Positions 35,321 through 48,120 of a stretch of DNA of 64,000 nt are shown one piece after another. The stretch covers positions 469,501-533,500 of the forward strand of contig JAFMOC010000224.1 of NCBI GenBank assembly GCA_019802505.1. Direction: 5' to 3'. The notes below the pieces were generated by a model that saw only the letters and a list, made by a program, of their open reading frames with translations, was not told the DNA's origin and did not search any database. The DNA is from Corydoras sp. C115. Taxonomy: Eukaryota > Chordata > Actinopteri > Siluriformes > Callichthyidae. The position numbers and the translations under genes are program-made. The stretch's first letter is position 1, and every line of letters begins with the position of its first letter.

Positions 35321-38300
35321 AAGCTAGAAATGTTATACTTCGATCTAGTTAGCAGTCTGATATTGAGAAAAAGTCTCAATCCCGCTAGTGGATGTGGAAT
35401 TGACCCGCGGGCTCCGGCCGCTATGCCTCGCTAGTAAACTTGTGCATTAATTACTGACCTTCAGATTGGCTTTAGTACTTAACACACTGCTTTTATTAAC
35501 GTACAAGCAACATTATGCACAAAGGACTTTTTGATGACGGCCGTAAACTTATTTGATTCACGATTTGAGGAAGTAAATGGAGTTTCGTTTTGTAGCTGCA
35601 GCTGAGAAACCCGCGTGATTGCATTCGGCACAAATCAAAGCGGCGCAACAGAAGCTTCTGGAATAAAGTGTAGAAAGAACCTTCTGTCAGTCAAAAGGCA
35701 GAACCCACTCTAACTTTACGCGTACACATGTAGACTGAGTGGTGCATTTGTATGCCGTCAGGTTGACGTCACAGTGCGGTATTGTTCCTGTGATTTTTGG
35801 GAATTTTTTCGTAAAGTAATTTTCTGCATAATTATCATATAATTGTTATTATTTTTCAACATTAATTGTACCATCAAAATGTAAATCATGTATTCATCTC
35901 ATGGCTATTTAGGAGTACATCACCTTATGTCACAGTGATGTCATTGTATAACAGAAAGTATTTTATCATACATAAAGTAATAATAAAATCTTTTTAGATT
36001 TGGTAGGAGCTCAACACAAGGTCAGTAGGTCTTTATTTATTTTTTAATCACAACAAACTCCAAGAAATCAAAAAAAAAAAAAAACCATTATAAGACTGAG
36101 AACCGGTACCACCACGTTATCCATCCAAGGTTGTGTCCCAACTGACGCACAAACACTTGCTTACAGGAAAAGAACCCCCTCCCTATCTGCCAAAATTGCA
36201 ACAAGACAATTAAACAAATACTAACCAAATGCCCTGCCCTGAACTTCACCAGGGAAAATGTATAATTACTTAATACACTTCAAGCTAGAACACATTATGT
36301 AGTAAAAAAACAAAATGCATCCCACCATAATATGAACTTGAAATGTGACGTGCCATATAATAGCTGTAATTGTGCTGATGTGGCAATAAACCACAAATAT
36401 CTTTTTTTTTTTTTTTTTTAAATCCCAGATAATACCAAATTGGTACAAACATTTTAGCTCACAATTATGTGGTGCAGTGCAGGTTAATGGTTCATTTTCT
36501 TAGTAAGCTAAAGTAAGGTCAGGCATAACATTATGACCATTTTCCTAATATTGTGTTGGTTCCCCTTTTATTGCCAATGCAGCTCTGACCCGTTAAGCCA
36601 CAGGCTCTATTAGACCACTAAAGGTGTGCTTTTGTATCTGGCTCTAAAATGTTAGCAGCAGATCCTTTAACTCCTACAAATATACAAATATTGGCGTGGG
36701 ACCTCCATGGATCAGACTTGTTTGTCAAGCACATCCCCCAGATGCTGGATAAGATAACTATCCTGAACCATTTTTTGTGTCAGGAGTTGTGTCCTTTATA
36801 AAGAAACCACAGCCATCAGGGGTACTGTTTCCATGAAAGGGATTAGGTAGGTGGTACTTGTCAAAGTAACCGCCACACACAGTTTCACAGCAGGACATTG
36901 CCTGTAGCAACACGCTGCCTTCACCATCTATCTTGCTTCCCATAGTGCATGCTGGTACTATGTGTTCTCAATTGAGTGAAAAATGTGCAGTTTAGGAGAT
37001 GCTCTGACTCAGTCGTAAATTGTTATTACTATTTAGCCCTTGCCTAACATTCTTTGTCTATTTTTTTCTGCTTCTGACAAATTGACTTTTAAGATTGAAG
37101 ATAAGTTATTTTTTGCATTCTAATATATCTACTATGGGTGTTCAGGGTCACAGTAGAACGTCTGCCAGTGTGAATGCTAAAACTCCATTTCCATTGATTA
37201 AGGGTGTACCAAGCTTAAAACTGTTACGTATGTTCTTTAGAATTATGTTTTCAGAACTTTTACTCTCTCAAAAAAGCCCCCAAAAAAACCTTAGTTTTAA
37301 CTTTTTTTGTGGTCCAAGGTCAAATTCACTGTATTGTCATTGTTGCCCACCACAACATGCTATCTCAGGAGTGTTTTGATGGCTATTTGGAGCACTTGGT
37401 CATGAGGTTCCACAACAGCGAACACACTCAGAACCTTGTGCTTGGCCTTCATGTCTTCTTTACATACAGTACATGTTTAAACATTTTCATTACATACTGA
37501 ATAAGTAAAAAAATGAATGAGTCTTTTTCATATATGCTTTCATTTCAGGAGTTAAAGTTCCACGTAATTTTCGTCTTTTGGAGGAATTGGAGGAGGGCCA
37601 GAAGGGGGTCGGTGATGGAACTGTGAGCTGGGGACTAGAGGATGATGAGGACATGACCTTAACACGATGGACAGGAATGATCATTGGACCTGCACGAGTA
37701 CGTCTTGATTTTATACTTTTGTACATATTTAAGTGAGTACTTGATCTAAAATTTGTTTACCATTAGGGCTACCATAAGCTATACCAACCAAATATATATC
37801 TCTAACAATTTCTCCTGATAAAGTTGTCTACTTTACCTACTGTGCCCACATAGAGAAATTTGTTTTTCATTTAATCCATCTATGTAGTGAAACACATTTT
37901 AAAATATGGTTATAGTTAATAGTAAATTTACTCAAATATATACTTAAATATTTAATCTGTACTGAAGATTAAATTATACAGTCAGGAAAATAAGTATTAA
38001 ACACAACACATTTCTCAGTAAAAAAATAGTTCTGATGGGTCCACTGATATAAAATCACCATAAATTGAGTTACAATTAATGAAGTGGAATGACACTGGAA
38101 AATTTTTTTTAACCACTTTCCATGTAATTCATTTAATACTTGGTAGAAAAGCCACTGAAAAAACTAGTATGTATTTTTCTGAAGTCATTTTGGTCCATTC
38201 CTTTGGTCCGTTCATTGGGGTCATGTTTGACAGTAGGGATGTAGTTTTTGGGTTATACCCAGGATTTATTTTGCCCTAAAACACAGCAGGTGATGCCAAA

Positions 38301-41300
38301 GATGCCAACTCATTTGACCATATCCCATTCTCCCCATGGTTTTCTTGTTGACTGGGCTCCCAGCAAAAAGCATTACAAATCTCCTTGAATGTAATTCAGG
38401 GCTGACTCCTCACCGTTGTCAGTATATATGCAAGATACATCTTCTACATGTACTGGGACGCATCATCAGTGATGTAACCTGAGGTCACTGGGTGTTTCGG
38501 GTCTTTCAACATCAGACACCCTCGCCAAGGCAACCCAGCTGAGGTTAATAAGACCCCCGCTTGCGTCCCAGCAGCAACCACCCATGGTTCAGCCCTCTTC
38601 AACCACAGCCACCTTGTGGCCTTCTCTGCGGCTTCACAAACAGATCGAATGGCCCTCTTCTTGGCCACTCCTGTTAGTCCCAGTTGGTTGAGGACTTTGC
38701 AGAGTGAAGGTCCTGCAAAGCCTCTACAGCCCCCCCCCCTATTGGCAGTGGTAGCGACCTTCTGCAAGGGCCTTTGGACAGCTCCTCAACAGATGTTGTA
38801 AAGTTGCCACTGGGACATAGTAAACCAGCAGGGGCCACAGAACACGCAGTAGGATGGAATACTGGTAGATCCAGGCCTTGAATCTGCCTGCCAGACCTGA
38901 CTTGTCAACCTTAATGAGCCAACTTTCCAGCTCCTTGTTGGATTTCTGAATGGTAGCAGTGTCCTTCAAAGATGCGTCAAACACCTTCCTCAGACTTTTC
39001 ACTGGCTGCTCACTAATGGAAGGAATAACAGCTCCATCCAAGGAGAAAAAGAATTGGTCAACCACTTTCCCTATTTTTAGTACCATAGATCTTGATTTAG
39101 CAGGCTTGAAGCTCATTCTGGCCCAGGTGAGAAGCTTTTCAAGACCCTGCAATATCCACCTCTTCTGGGACTGATGTTGTGACAGTGAGGTCATCCATTA
39201 AAGCTCTTATCGGGGGTTGCTTCACAGCAGACTTGGTTATGGGGCCTCTGCATTCCACCTCCACTGACTTGGCCACTATGTTTATTGCCAGGGCAAAAAG
39301 GATAAATGAGGTTGTACACCCACATGTGTACACCTCAACCTGAAGTTGCTGTAATAATTCAGGATCAATTCCGTGATTGCACTGGAGACATGGTGGCGGT
39401 GCAGTGCAAGCTCAACCAATCTGTGAAATGGATCGATACGCATTGGTCAAATCCAGCCACAAGACACATAAATTGCCTCTGTTCTCATGAGCTTCTCTGA
39501 TAAGCTGTGTGGCTACACCAGTGTGCTCTAAACAACCAGGCACTCCAGGGATGCCTCCCTTCTGCACTGAGGGATCGATGTAGTTGTTCTTGTGGAGAAA
39601 CTCTGTGAGTCTCTGGGACACAATGCTAAAAAACAACATCCCACAAGTGAGTGAGATGCAGTGAGACACACAGCAGTGAGATGGTGCGAAACTGGATAAT
39701 GCATTTTAAGTTTTCCTCTTTGGGGATACACACCCCTTCTGTACACCTCCACTGGTCAGCAACCTTCTCCGCCATATCACCTTCAAGATTTTCCAGAGGT
39801 GACGGCAGAGCTGGGCACAGCGTTTGTACACAATGTATGGTACACTACTGGGACCCGGAGCAGAGGTAGAGCATGCTGCCTTAAGCACCTCCTCCACCTC
39901 CTTTAGGCTTGGCTCCCTTAGGTCAAAAAGTTCTGTTGGAGGAGCTGGATTGATAAGAGCTCTGTTAGATTCAAGCTCCTCTTTTCTCCTCGGGTCACTC
40001 AGAGAGTCATGCAGGAAAGCATTTACTTCTTCTGCTGAGCAGGTTGAGCTGTTACCTTTATCCCCGAGCAGTTGTTTTGTGAAACTGAAGGGATTTACTA
40101 CAAATTCAGCACGCTTTCTAGCCGTCTCTCTTCCCCATCTTCTATGAGCGCTATGAGTTCATTAGCTCTCTGAAGGGTTGTCAGCCTTCTTCTTAGGATG
40201 GCCCGTAGGTCAGCGAGTGCTTGCTTCTCCACCTCAGTAGAACTTTTGTATCCTTTCCTAAGAGAACGGAGCTCTTGCTTCAGCTGCTAGATTTTGGCTG
40301 AATCTTTCCGTCGCATAGCCACCAATGATGGTAGTCAATGTCTGGAATCGGCAATCTGCATCTGAATGGAAGTCTCATCCCCCCCCCCCCCTCTTGGGAC
40401 CTCCGGGGGATATCTTTTCGAGGACTGTTCTGTAGCTTGGTTTGAGTTCTCTCTCTCAAGAAACACAGGCTAGGGTGCTGACCCATCCTGCCCCGGGTGC
40501 CGTATTTCAGTGCATTCAACTGTCTTCCAGTTGTCACCAAACACTTCTTGGTTGTCAACTAGTCCCTTCCTAGGTGTCACTGACTATGTCAGACTACAAT
40601 ATGCAAGGTACATCTTCTAGATGCACTGGAACACATCATCAGTGATATCATCCTTAATACATTAGGTAAGACCTTGCATGGAGTAAATAGAACAAAAGAA
40701 AACTATAAAAATAAATTAAAGATAAAAATGTCATTCCAATGGCACACCAATTTTCCGGAGTAGAAAATATTGCAATTGAAATATTTTCATGTATTATTTC
40801 ACATTATATAGCAATTTTCTCTCTCAGTTGCAGTCTGGATTAAAGGATGTCATGATTATGAGTGGTTAGTGCACTGCTGAGGGAGGTGCTGATTGTAACA
40901 TCCTGGAAGAAGGAAGGAAACAGAACTTGACTGCTGTCATCTTACTTTCCACAACTGCCTCAACTGAGTCCATTAAGCACCGTAGGACAGATCTTGCCTT
41001 CCTGATTAGCTTGTTCAGTCTCTTGTTTATATTAACTCACACTCATTGACCATCTGAAGGCAGGGCAGTCTTGTGATTAATGAATCAGCCTTGTGACTTG
41101 AAGGTCCTCGGTTTGATTCCCCATCCCACCAAGTACTATGACTAAAATGCCCTTGAGCAAGGTACCTGACACCAATTTTTCCCCAGCCGCTGTGTGACCG
41201 CCCACTGCGCTGGCACATGTGCTCACTTCACCAGTGTGTCTACATGTTTGACTGCACCACATGGGTTAAATGTGGAGGAAAAAACCCTCTGTGTTTGAGC

Positions 41301-43747
41301 AAAGTATGCAATATAAAATAATAAAATATCAAGTATTTTTTATTTGTCATTCCACAATATAAAGCACAGTGCAATATATGTGGAACGAGACAGCGTTCCC
41401 CAGGAGCAAGGTGCTACATATAACAGCCAACACAAAGTGCACATGTGCAAACACAAGAATTTCAATAAATGCAGAACAATAAACATTCAAGTAATTAACC
41501 TTTTTTTCTCCCAAGTAAACATTGAAGTATTCAAGTAATGAACAATAAACATTAACATTCAGATAACATTTAGTGGAGAGGTAACAGTGCTGGTGAAATT
41601 ATTTAAGAGTCTGATGGCCTGAGGAAAGAAACTGTTACGCAGTCTGGAGGTGTTGGCCCGGATGCTCCGTTACCTTTTTCCAGAAGGCAGGAGTTCAAAG
41701 AGTGTGTGTGAGGTGTGAGTGTTGTCATCCGCAATGCTGGTTGCCTTGCGGATGCAGCGTGTGGTGAAAATGTCCATGATGGAGGGGAGAGAGACATGTG
41801 GTGAGGATGGGGGTGGGAGATGTGCCTTCCTCAACCTTCGTAGGAAGTACAGACGCTGCTGGGCCTTCTTGGCGATGGTGCTGGTGTTGAGAGACCAGGT
41901 GAGATCCTCTGCCAGGTGAACTCCAAGGAACTTGGTGTTCTTGACTATCTCCACAGCGGAGCCGTCGATGTTCAGTGGAGAGTGATCACACCTTGTCCTC
42001 CTGAAGTCAACAACCATCTCTTTGGTCTTGTCTAAGTTCAGAGACAGGTTGTTGGTTCTTCACCAGTCCGTAAGCTGTTGTACATCTTCTCTGTACGCTG
42101 TCTCATCGTTCTTGCTGATGAGACCCACCACGGTCGTGTCGTCTGCGAACTTTATGATGTGGTTCGAGCTGTGCATTGCTGCGCAGTCATAAGTCAGCAG
42201 AGTGAACAACAGTGGACTGAGCACGCAGCCCTGAGGGGCCCCCGTACTCAGTATGGCGGAGCTGGAGCTGTTTCGTCCGTTCCGAAATGACTGCGGTCTT
42301 CAGGTCAGAAAGTCCAAGATCCAGTTACAGATAGAGGTGTTGAGGCCCAGTAGATCCAGTTTCCCGATCCCAGCCTGGGGATGTTCGTGTAAACAAGATC
42401 CAGCGTGTTCACTCCTCTCGTAGCAAAGTTCACATGTTGGTGGAATTTAGGGAGAACTGTCTTGAGATTCACATGGTTGAAATCTCCAGCGACAATAAAC
42501 AGTCCATCGGGGTGTGTGTTTTGAAGACCGCTGATAGCACTGTACAGATCACAGAGCGCGTATAATAATATAATAATAATATAAATTCTTTGGATGTTCA
42601 CTGGTTAAGATGGGGTGAATTTGGTCCCCCGAAAATCAACCTCTTTGGTTTTGCTGGGGTTAATATGGATGAAGTTCCTGTGGCACTAGTTCACAAAGTT
42701 ATTTGTGACTTCTCTATACTCACGGTCACTTCCATCTGTAATGTGGCTGTAATATCATGTAAAGTTGGCAGTATAGAGGGTGATGAGAACTGGGAACAAG
42801 CCTGTCCTCCTGTGCTACAAATGATTGTCTTTTTTCAGTTCCATCTGTTTACTCCTCATTTTGACGTTGTTTCAGTTCTAAAAGATCTTTTGTTGTTAAG
42901 GAGGACCTTTAGATCAGGTGCAACTTATTAATAGAGAGGCATTGTATGTTCTTGGTCGGTACGGTGTTCTCCATGCTGAAATGTAATCTGTTTCACAGTC
43001 CGTCAGGCTATCCCTCTGTGGTTAATGAAAACATCCCAGTATATGGTATCAAAACAGTCCTATAAAGCTTTTATTGGTTTTATTGCTTAATTTGTCTTTT
43101 TTTTTTAAACCTTTTCTTTGAGATCTGATTCAGAAGTTTTAGTTTATTGTGAAGTTGTGTCTGTTCTATATTGTACCAATGTTATATAAATAAATAATTT
43201 TGAGTTTTGTCTCATAGCACTTTCATTTAGGACTGCATACTAATGTTAAAAAGTATTATTTCAAAGTGTTTATTTCATTAAATGTCTTTCCTTTATAACT
43301 GAAGTATTTATTTTATTTTAGACTAATTATGAAAACAGAATATACAGCCTGAAAGTGGAGTGTGGCCTGAAGTATCCCGAAGCACCACCCACTGTTAGAT
43401 TTGTTTCTAAAATTAGCATGAATGGAATAAACCCCAATGGAATGGTAAGTAAACAATTTATGGCTGCAAAAGCATGTTACATCCAAAACAAGGCTAATTT
43501 TTGTAAATAAAAATACATCTTTGCAAATAATTGCATGTGCTATGTGCATGTCTATTATTTAATTCTTTCCATGGTAATTTTCTAAATGACTTTTTTTCAG
43601 GTGGATGCACGTAGCATACCAATTCTAGCAAAATGGCAAAATTCATATAGCATTAAAGTTGTTCTTCAAGAGCTTCGACGTCTAATGATGTCCAAAGAGA
43701 ATATGAAACTTCCGCAGCCACCCGAAGGACAGACGTACAGCAATTAA
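34827..43747 (+). CDS. ube2v2: Ubiquitin-conjugating enzyme E2 variant 2 (4 exons)
   Basis: A UEV protein without the catalytic cysteine. With UBE2N/Ubc13 it builds K63-linked ubiquitin chains, used in post-replicative DNA damage tolerance and signalling. Coding exons: 34827-34842, 37549-37697, 43322-43444, 43601-43747. The total is 435 nt (144 residues; human 145) and all phases agree. The protein runs MAASSGVKVPRNFRLLEELE to EGQTYSN with the family core (DDEDMTLTRWTGMIIGP, YENRIYSLKVECG, KWQNSYSIKVVLQELRR). The absence of an insertion between the start and GVKVPRNF, and the GMVDARSIP segment, favour V2 over V1. The start has a strong context (AAGAAGATGG). GPARTNYENR has Ala where human has Pro. 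Intron 2 (5.6 kb) is filled with transposon debris. It follows mcm4 in the same direction, as in human. Confidence 0.97.
35254..35317. repeat. (TA)n microsatellite in ube2v2 intron 1
   Basis: About 63 bp of TA dinucleotide. Confidence 0.97.
35318..36510. other. ube2v2 intron 1, middle part
   Basis: No coding sequence or clear repeat was seen. The GC content is higher near 35385-35760, as expected close to a promoter. Confidence 0.35.
36515..36960 (-). mobile_element. Tc1/mariner transposase 3' fragment in ube2v2 intron 1
   Basis: The minus strand has the hallmark end of a common fish Tc1-like family: CAACACAATATTAGGAAAATG then GTCATAATGTTATGCCTG, preceded by debris of the transposase C-terminus. 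A related plus-strand fragment is at 54520-54800. Confidence 0.65.
37977..38405 (-). mobile_element. Tc1-type terminal repeat and flank, truncated
   Basis: CAGTCAGGAAAATAAGTATT is a typical Tc1 inverted-repeat end. The following sequence is non-coding debris that stops where the RT-like element begins. Confidence 0.55.
38410..40640 (-). mobile_element. Non-LTR RT-like element with MDD catalytic motif, decayed
   Basis: Minus-strand open frames run in order. 39706-39897 has STSAPGPSSVPYIVYKRC, an RT entry motif. 39412-39669 has GNLCVLWLDLTNAYRSI, the first catalytic Asp block. 39139-39333 has PPIRALMDDLTVTTSVPEE, the second block, with MDD in place of YADD. 38739-39194 has WARMSFKPAKSRSMVLKIGK, the thumb-like region, and 38444-38767 follows. 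Frames are broken between blocks. The near-terminal sequence GCATCATCAGTGAT occurs at both 38460 and 40630. I cannot place the clade (possibly R2-like). It lies in ube2v2 intron 2. Confidence 0.75.
40830..41035 (-). mobile_element. LINE fragment (RT C-terminal region)
   Basis: Reverse complement of a LINE tail segment (GAACTTGACTGCTGTCATC, then CTGATTAGCTTGTTCAGTCT), with the same phrases as the 8750-8830 LINE fragment (GGATCAGTTTGTTAAGTCTG). Confidence 0.5.
41055..41290 (+). repeat. tRNA-derived SINE (family B-like)
   Basis: GGCAGTCTTGTGATTAATG, then CTTGAAGGTCCTCGGTTTGA (degenerate B box), then CCCTTGAGCAAGGTACCTGA, ending in GGTTAAATGTGGAGG. An older copy lies at 23470-23685. Confidence 0.7.
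41340..42570 (-). mobile_element. Rex1/CR1-type LINE, internally deleted
   Basis: The minus strand encodes an endonuclease-like segment at 42305-42601 (DGLFIVAGDFNHVNLKTVLP, then NTLDLVYTNI) and an RT C-terminal region at 41670-42017 (FLGVHLAEDLTWSLNTSTIA, then AQQRLYFLRRLRKAHLP), plus RNSFFPQAIRLLNN-like sequence at about 41580-41660. The central RT (with YADD) is represented only by weak debris around 42070-42290. The 3' end is at about 41340. Confidence 0.85.
42590..43060 (-). mobile_element. Second LINE fragment, weakly preserved
   Basis: The complement has LINE-like phrases (an ACCTCTTTGGTTTTGCTGGG tract, GTGATGAGAACTGGGAACAA, and CAAGCCTGTCCTCCTGTGCT). Reading frames are lost. Confidence 0.4.
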
Positions 43748-45276
43748 TTTTAAAAGATTGTATTTGACCATCTGTCTTAAACCTTACTCGCTTAGAAATG
43801 TCTCATGTCATCAAAATTAAATTTGCTCACTGTACACTTGACCTGATGTCACTGCAGGGTTAGGCTCAGACATTTTTCATAGTTTAACACAAACAGTAAA
43901 ATAAAGGAAAGACCCTTAATGTAAGCCAGAGTGTGAATGTCTTGGCGTGCATAGATCCACCAATAATATGTTGACGATAAACTTTGTTTTTCAACCTTTT
44001 TGTTTTCCTTGTAGGCACAACAGGCTTGGTGGAAAGACACATTTTATTTTAAATGACATTTAATAAAATTAAAGATGCCTTCAATGACCGCATGCTTTAA
44101 ATTTAGATTAATGAAAAAAGCTTGTGTATAAAGTTGGCTAAATAGATTGTGAATGGTGGCAGAACCTCTTCCATTCTTTAAGGGGGTAAAATGTGCCTGT
44201 AGTGTCATGGTCAATTTGGGATAGGGACATCGGCTGATGGGTTGTTGTTTGTTTCAGTACATCTTACGAGATTCTCAGTTTAGCAAAGTTATAATGTGTA
44301 AAAGATCTGTTTTTGTGAAACATGCCTCACATTGGAAATGCTGGCTCCATTAAACCTGAGTCCTGAGACCCACATATTGCTTGGATTTCTTATTCCAGCT
44401 GTTCCATGTTGCGCATTGTTACATATGGTTTATTGTATAGTCAAATTATGTTTTTTTTTTTATGTGATATTCTGCAATTTCTTTGCCATCATTAAGATTT
44501 TTTTTTAACTTGCTCTTACACTTAAATATAATTCCAGTCTTTGTTCCACAAAATCACCTCAGAAGATTTGGGGATTTCCAGATGGAACAAATTAGCAAAC
44601 TACATGACATTACTCATTTGCTTAGAAAGCACACTGTTCTGTGTTTTATTTGACTGAAAACAAAGTCAATAACTAGTCATCGTGTACAATTAAATTATTA
44701 AAGAACTTTGAATATATGGACTGATTCTCTGCCACTTAAACCTATCACAGAGTTTGGGTTCAGATTTGTCTTCCTTTTTTGTCTGGTTTGTTACCCCAGG
44801 GCTGATAATAAATATTGTGGAACATAATCTACTCCCTTTTTTCTTCTATTTATCCAATTTTAATAAACTTAATCATCTTAAATTTTTAATGCTATAGCAC
44901 ACTAAGGCTTATGATGGTGATTAAATGTTTGCAAACTGTTTAGGGTGTGTTGTATTGCTACATAATGTTGGCCTCAGTCCTGAGGTATACCCTAACATAT
45001 TTTTAAACAACAAAAATTTGATGAATATTTAAAATGTGTTGTTTGTTTTAGAAGGCCCACACTGAGCCTTGGTCCTTACAAGGTTTCTTCCTAAAAAAAA
45101 AAAAAACAACGGAATGTTTTCTTGCCACTGTTGGCAAGAAATGGCAAGGTGTGAGGGCTCGGTTTTATTTAAGGAACTGTGATTTATTAAACTCTCATCT
45201 TCAAATCATGTTAATGTAACATTGTTTGATGAAGTTGTGGATATTTGACCTTAATAAATGCTGTCATTTAAATAAA
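43748..45276 (+). other. ube2v2: ube2v2 3' UTR with alternative poly(A) signals
   Basis: No repeats or ORFs of note were seen. AATAAA occurs at 44061-44066 (about 310 nt after the stop), and at 45253-45258 and 45271-45276. The distal pair would give a 3' UTR of about 1.5 kb. Which signal is used cannot be told from sequence. Confidence 0.55.
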
Positions 45277-45680
45277 ATGGGCTTCTCACATCCCATCCCA
45301 AAACACTCTATAAGGTATATTTAAGGTTAAATTTCAATATTTAAGGTTCACATACTTTTCCACCCTCGGATATGTAAAAGTACATCTCAGTAAATAAATG
45401 ACCAGGTATAATATTTTTTCAAATCTTATTTGCTAAATTTTATTGTTTTAATCTACTTTTAAGGACATTTGAAATGTATGCAAAAAGGGTTTCACAAAAT
45501 TTGATTTACTGTAAAACCTCAAGGGAAACATGAAAATTGGCAGAACCCAAATTAGTGAAATATGAAACTTTAAATAGTTTTAAATATGGATTAATGATCA
45601 GAAAATGTTTTAAAATGGACTACTGTAGGTAGATCAAATAGTTCAGAAAGGCAGCTTTTTCATTTTATTTCATTGAGTTT
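45277..45680. other. Downstream flank of ube2v2
   Basis: AT-rich. Contains CAGAAAATGTTTTAAAATGG-type low-complexity sequence only. Confidence 0.35.
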
Positions 45681-45684
45681 GTCC

Positions 45685-46010
45685 TGGGCAGCACGGTGGA
45701 TTAGAGGTTAGCACGTTCGCCTCTCAGCACTAGGGATTCCCGGTTTGAATCCCTATCAGGGTGAAGTTTCTCCCCGTGTCCGTGTGGGTTTCCTCCGGGT
45801 TCTCCGGTTTCCTCCCACAGTCCAAAAACATGGATCAAGTCAATTGAATTCTCCAAATTTCCCCATATAGAGTGTGTCTATGTAAGTGAGTGTGTGCCCA
45901 GTGATAGATTGGTGTATCTGCCCAGCGTTCGAGACATTCTCCCCTGGATGGGCATGGGGAACCGCGACCCTAATAGAGGACAAAGTGGAAGATGATGGAT
46001 GGATGAGTTT
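45685..46010 (+). repeat. SINE-like repeat (family A), plus
   Basis: Full head GGGCAGCACGGTGGATTAGA, B box GGTTTGAATCC, tail GATGATGGATGGATG. It has a deletion around the GATAGATTGG region. Confidence 0.92.
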
Positions 46011-46159
46011 GTCCTTGAGAAAATGAAAGACAAATGTACAAGCCAAATCCTTTTTTTTTTCAGTTTATAAACTAATATCAAACTCATGGCAAAGTAGTTG
46101 TTACATGAAACATTTTATAATATATTGTGTTAAAAGCCTTAAGTGTGTGTGTGTGTGTT

Positions 46160-46163
<4 letters not shown>

Positions 46164-46212
<49 letters not shown>
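46164..46212. repeat. (TA)n microsatellite
   Basis: GTGTGT followed by about 48 bp of TA, immediately before a truncated SINE-like copy. Confidence 0.95.
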
Positions 46213-46214
<2 letters not shown>

Positions 46215-46330
46215 CATTCATTATCTCCCGCTTTATCCTCTATTAGGGTTGCGGTGGGTTTCCCCATGCCCATCCAGGGGAGAACGTCTCGGGCGCTGGG
46301 CAGATAGACCCAGTACAGGGTGCCAATGTT
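46213..46330 (-). repeat. Truncated SINE-like copy (family A), minus
   Basis: Tail and adjacent body only (TTCATTATCTCCCGCTTTAT to GTACAGGGTGCCA). Confidence 0.85.
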
Positions 46331-46984
46331 GGCAAAATGAGGATGTACAAAGTACTAACACCAAGGGTGCCAATAATTGTGGCACACGTGATTTCTTTCA
46401 AAAGATTTACTTCTTAATGTGTGATTGTTTCCACCAAATAAAGGCACTTGATTTAAAGCTTATATCTTTATCTTTTTTGCAGAGTTGTCCTATATTTTTT
46501 TATTTTTAAAACAAAAGAATTTATTAGAAGCACAAAGAAAACTTCTTAACACTTCTTGAACACTAGCGCATTAAAAAAAACCTGGTTTTCATGTTAATTT
46601 TTCATTTTATGAGACTATTGTTTATATTAATTGCAAAATGAAAAGTAATATCAATTAATTTGTATGAACATTTATCAATATGGCTTATAGCGTAGACCAA
46701 TTATACATTTTTAACTTTTGATGTGTGTTATTGCTGTAATAAGTTGTGGCTACTTTATCAAAAGCCATTTGTCCAGCTGTTATAATAATAATATAGAAGT
46801 TTATTTATACGTGCCTTTCAAGAAACTCAGGGCACTTACAATATAAAAAGAAAAGAAAATGTTAAAAAGCAAAGGAGTATAAGTTTGTCCAGCTGTAACA
46901 TTATTGACAAGGCTGCACACCTCTGACCATTTCACATTTGTATCAGGGCATGATAGACAACACATTATTTTAAATCATTCATTC
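46331..46984. other. Intergenic, mostly unclassified
   Basis: 46370-46460 (GTGGCACACGTGATTTCTTT then AATAAAGGCACTTG) resembles a Tc1 terminal end but is too short to call. Confidence 0.35.
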
Positions 46985-47325
46985 ATTCATCCATTATCTT
47001 CCGCTTTATCCTATATTAGGGCCGCGGGAGGTTCCCCGTGCCCATCCAGGGGAGAACGTTTTGGGCGGTGGGCAGATACAGCCAGGACAGGATGCCAAGC
47101 TATCGCTGGGCACACACACACAGACACACACACTCTACATGGGGCAATTTGGAGAACTCAGTTGACTTGATCCATGCTTTTGGACTGTAGGAGGAAAGCG
47201 GAGAACCCGGAGGAAATCCACGCGGACATGGGGAGAACATGGAAAATCCACCCAGATGGGGATTCAAACCGGGAATCCCTAGTGCTGAGAGGCGAACCAG
47301 CTAACCACTAAGCCACCTTTCCGCC
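46985..47325 (-). repeat. SINE-like repeat (family A), full-length, minus
   Basis: Complete from tail (TCATCCATTATCTTCCGCTT) to head (CTAACCACTAAGCCACC). Confidence 0.92.
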
Positions 47326-47589
47326 TTATTTTAAATCATGTACCATAAATGTAAATACAGATTAATATAAACAGCAAGCCAATTCCTGATGAGCACTAAG
47401 CCGGTATCTCGTAGTGACCAATGTTCAGTTGATTACATTGCAGAAGAACTTTTTTTTAACACATTATTTTCAAAAAGCACATTTATGAATTAAACCTTGT
47501 TTTTTCATAATAGTCTGTTTGTAACCATTTTATAAAAGCAATAATGCACTCGAGGATGTGTATTATTGCGAATAAATCATGGGAAAGAA

Positions 47590-48120
47590 ATGCTAAGACA
47601 ATTTAAAGATGCTATAAAAACTAAATCTGAAATGAGGTAATTCAACAGAAAGATAGTCAATAATATCAATGCAGGATATTATTATATTTGTTTGTTTTTT
47701 ATTTGTTAATAAACTGATGTTCTGTGACATAATCTAGTCCAATTTTTTTAATGAATGCTGATCGCTGAACCGGTTTCTGGTTTCTCTAACAATCAATTAC
47801 TTGCCCTTGATACAAATGTGATGCGGTAAGAGGTGTGTGTGTTATTGTCAATAATGTCATGGCTTGACAAACGGCTCAGCAAATCAGATTTAAGGACTGG
47901 AACTACCTGTTTTATCATATGTAACAAATACAATTAAGTTTATCAAAACTTTTATTGTCCTTTTATCTGTTAAATAAGAGTTCATGATACATTTTGAAAA
48001 TGTTCTGATAATGAGGTTATTTATAATTGAACCTTTTTTTCTTTTGGCTGTTCTGATTTAGAGGTTGCCATAGCAGATCATTTATTTATTCACAATAATG
48101 CAGCCCTCTTGTACCAAACA
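47590..48120 (+). repeat. Unclassified repeat, uninterrupted copy (LINE empty site)
   Basis: Matches 49238-49410 joined to 53338-53690 with few differences (for example TGCTAAGACAATTTA, CTGTGACATAATCTAGTCC, ATGCGGTAAGAGGTGT, GAGGTTGCCATAGCAGATCA). This copy lacks the LINE present in the other. Confidence 0.9.

Noticed and set aside
34827..43747. Calling the gene ube2v1
   Set aside because: The short start before GVKVPRNF and the GMVDARSIP segment fit V2, and the neighbourhood (mcm4) is that of UBE2V2.
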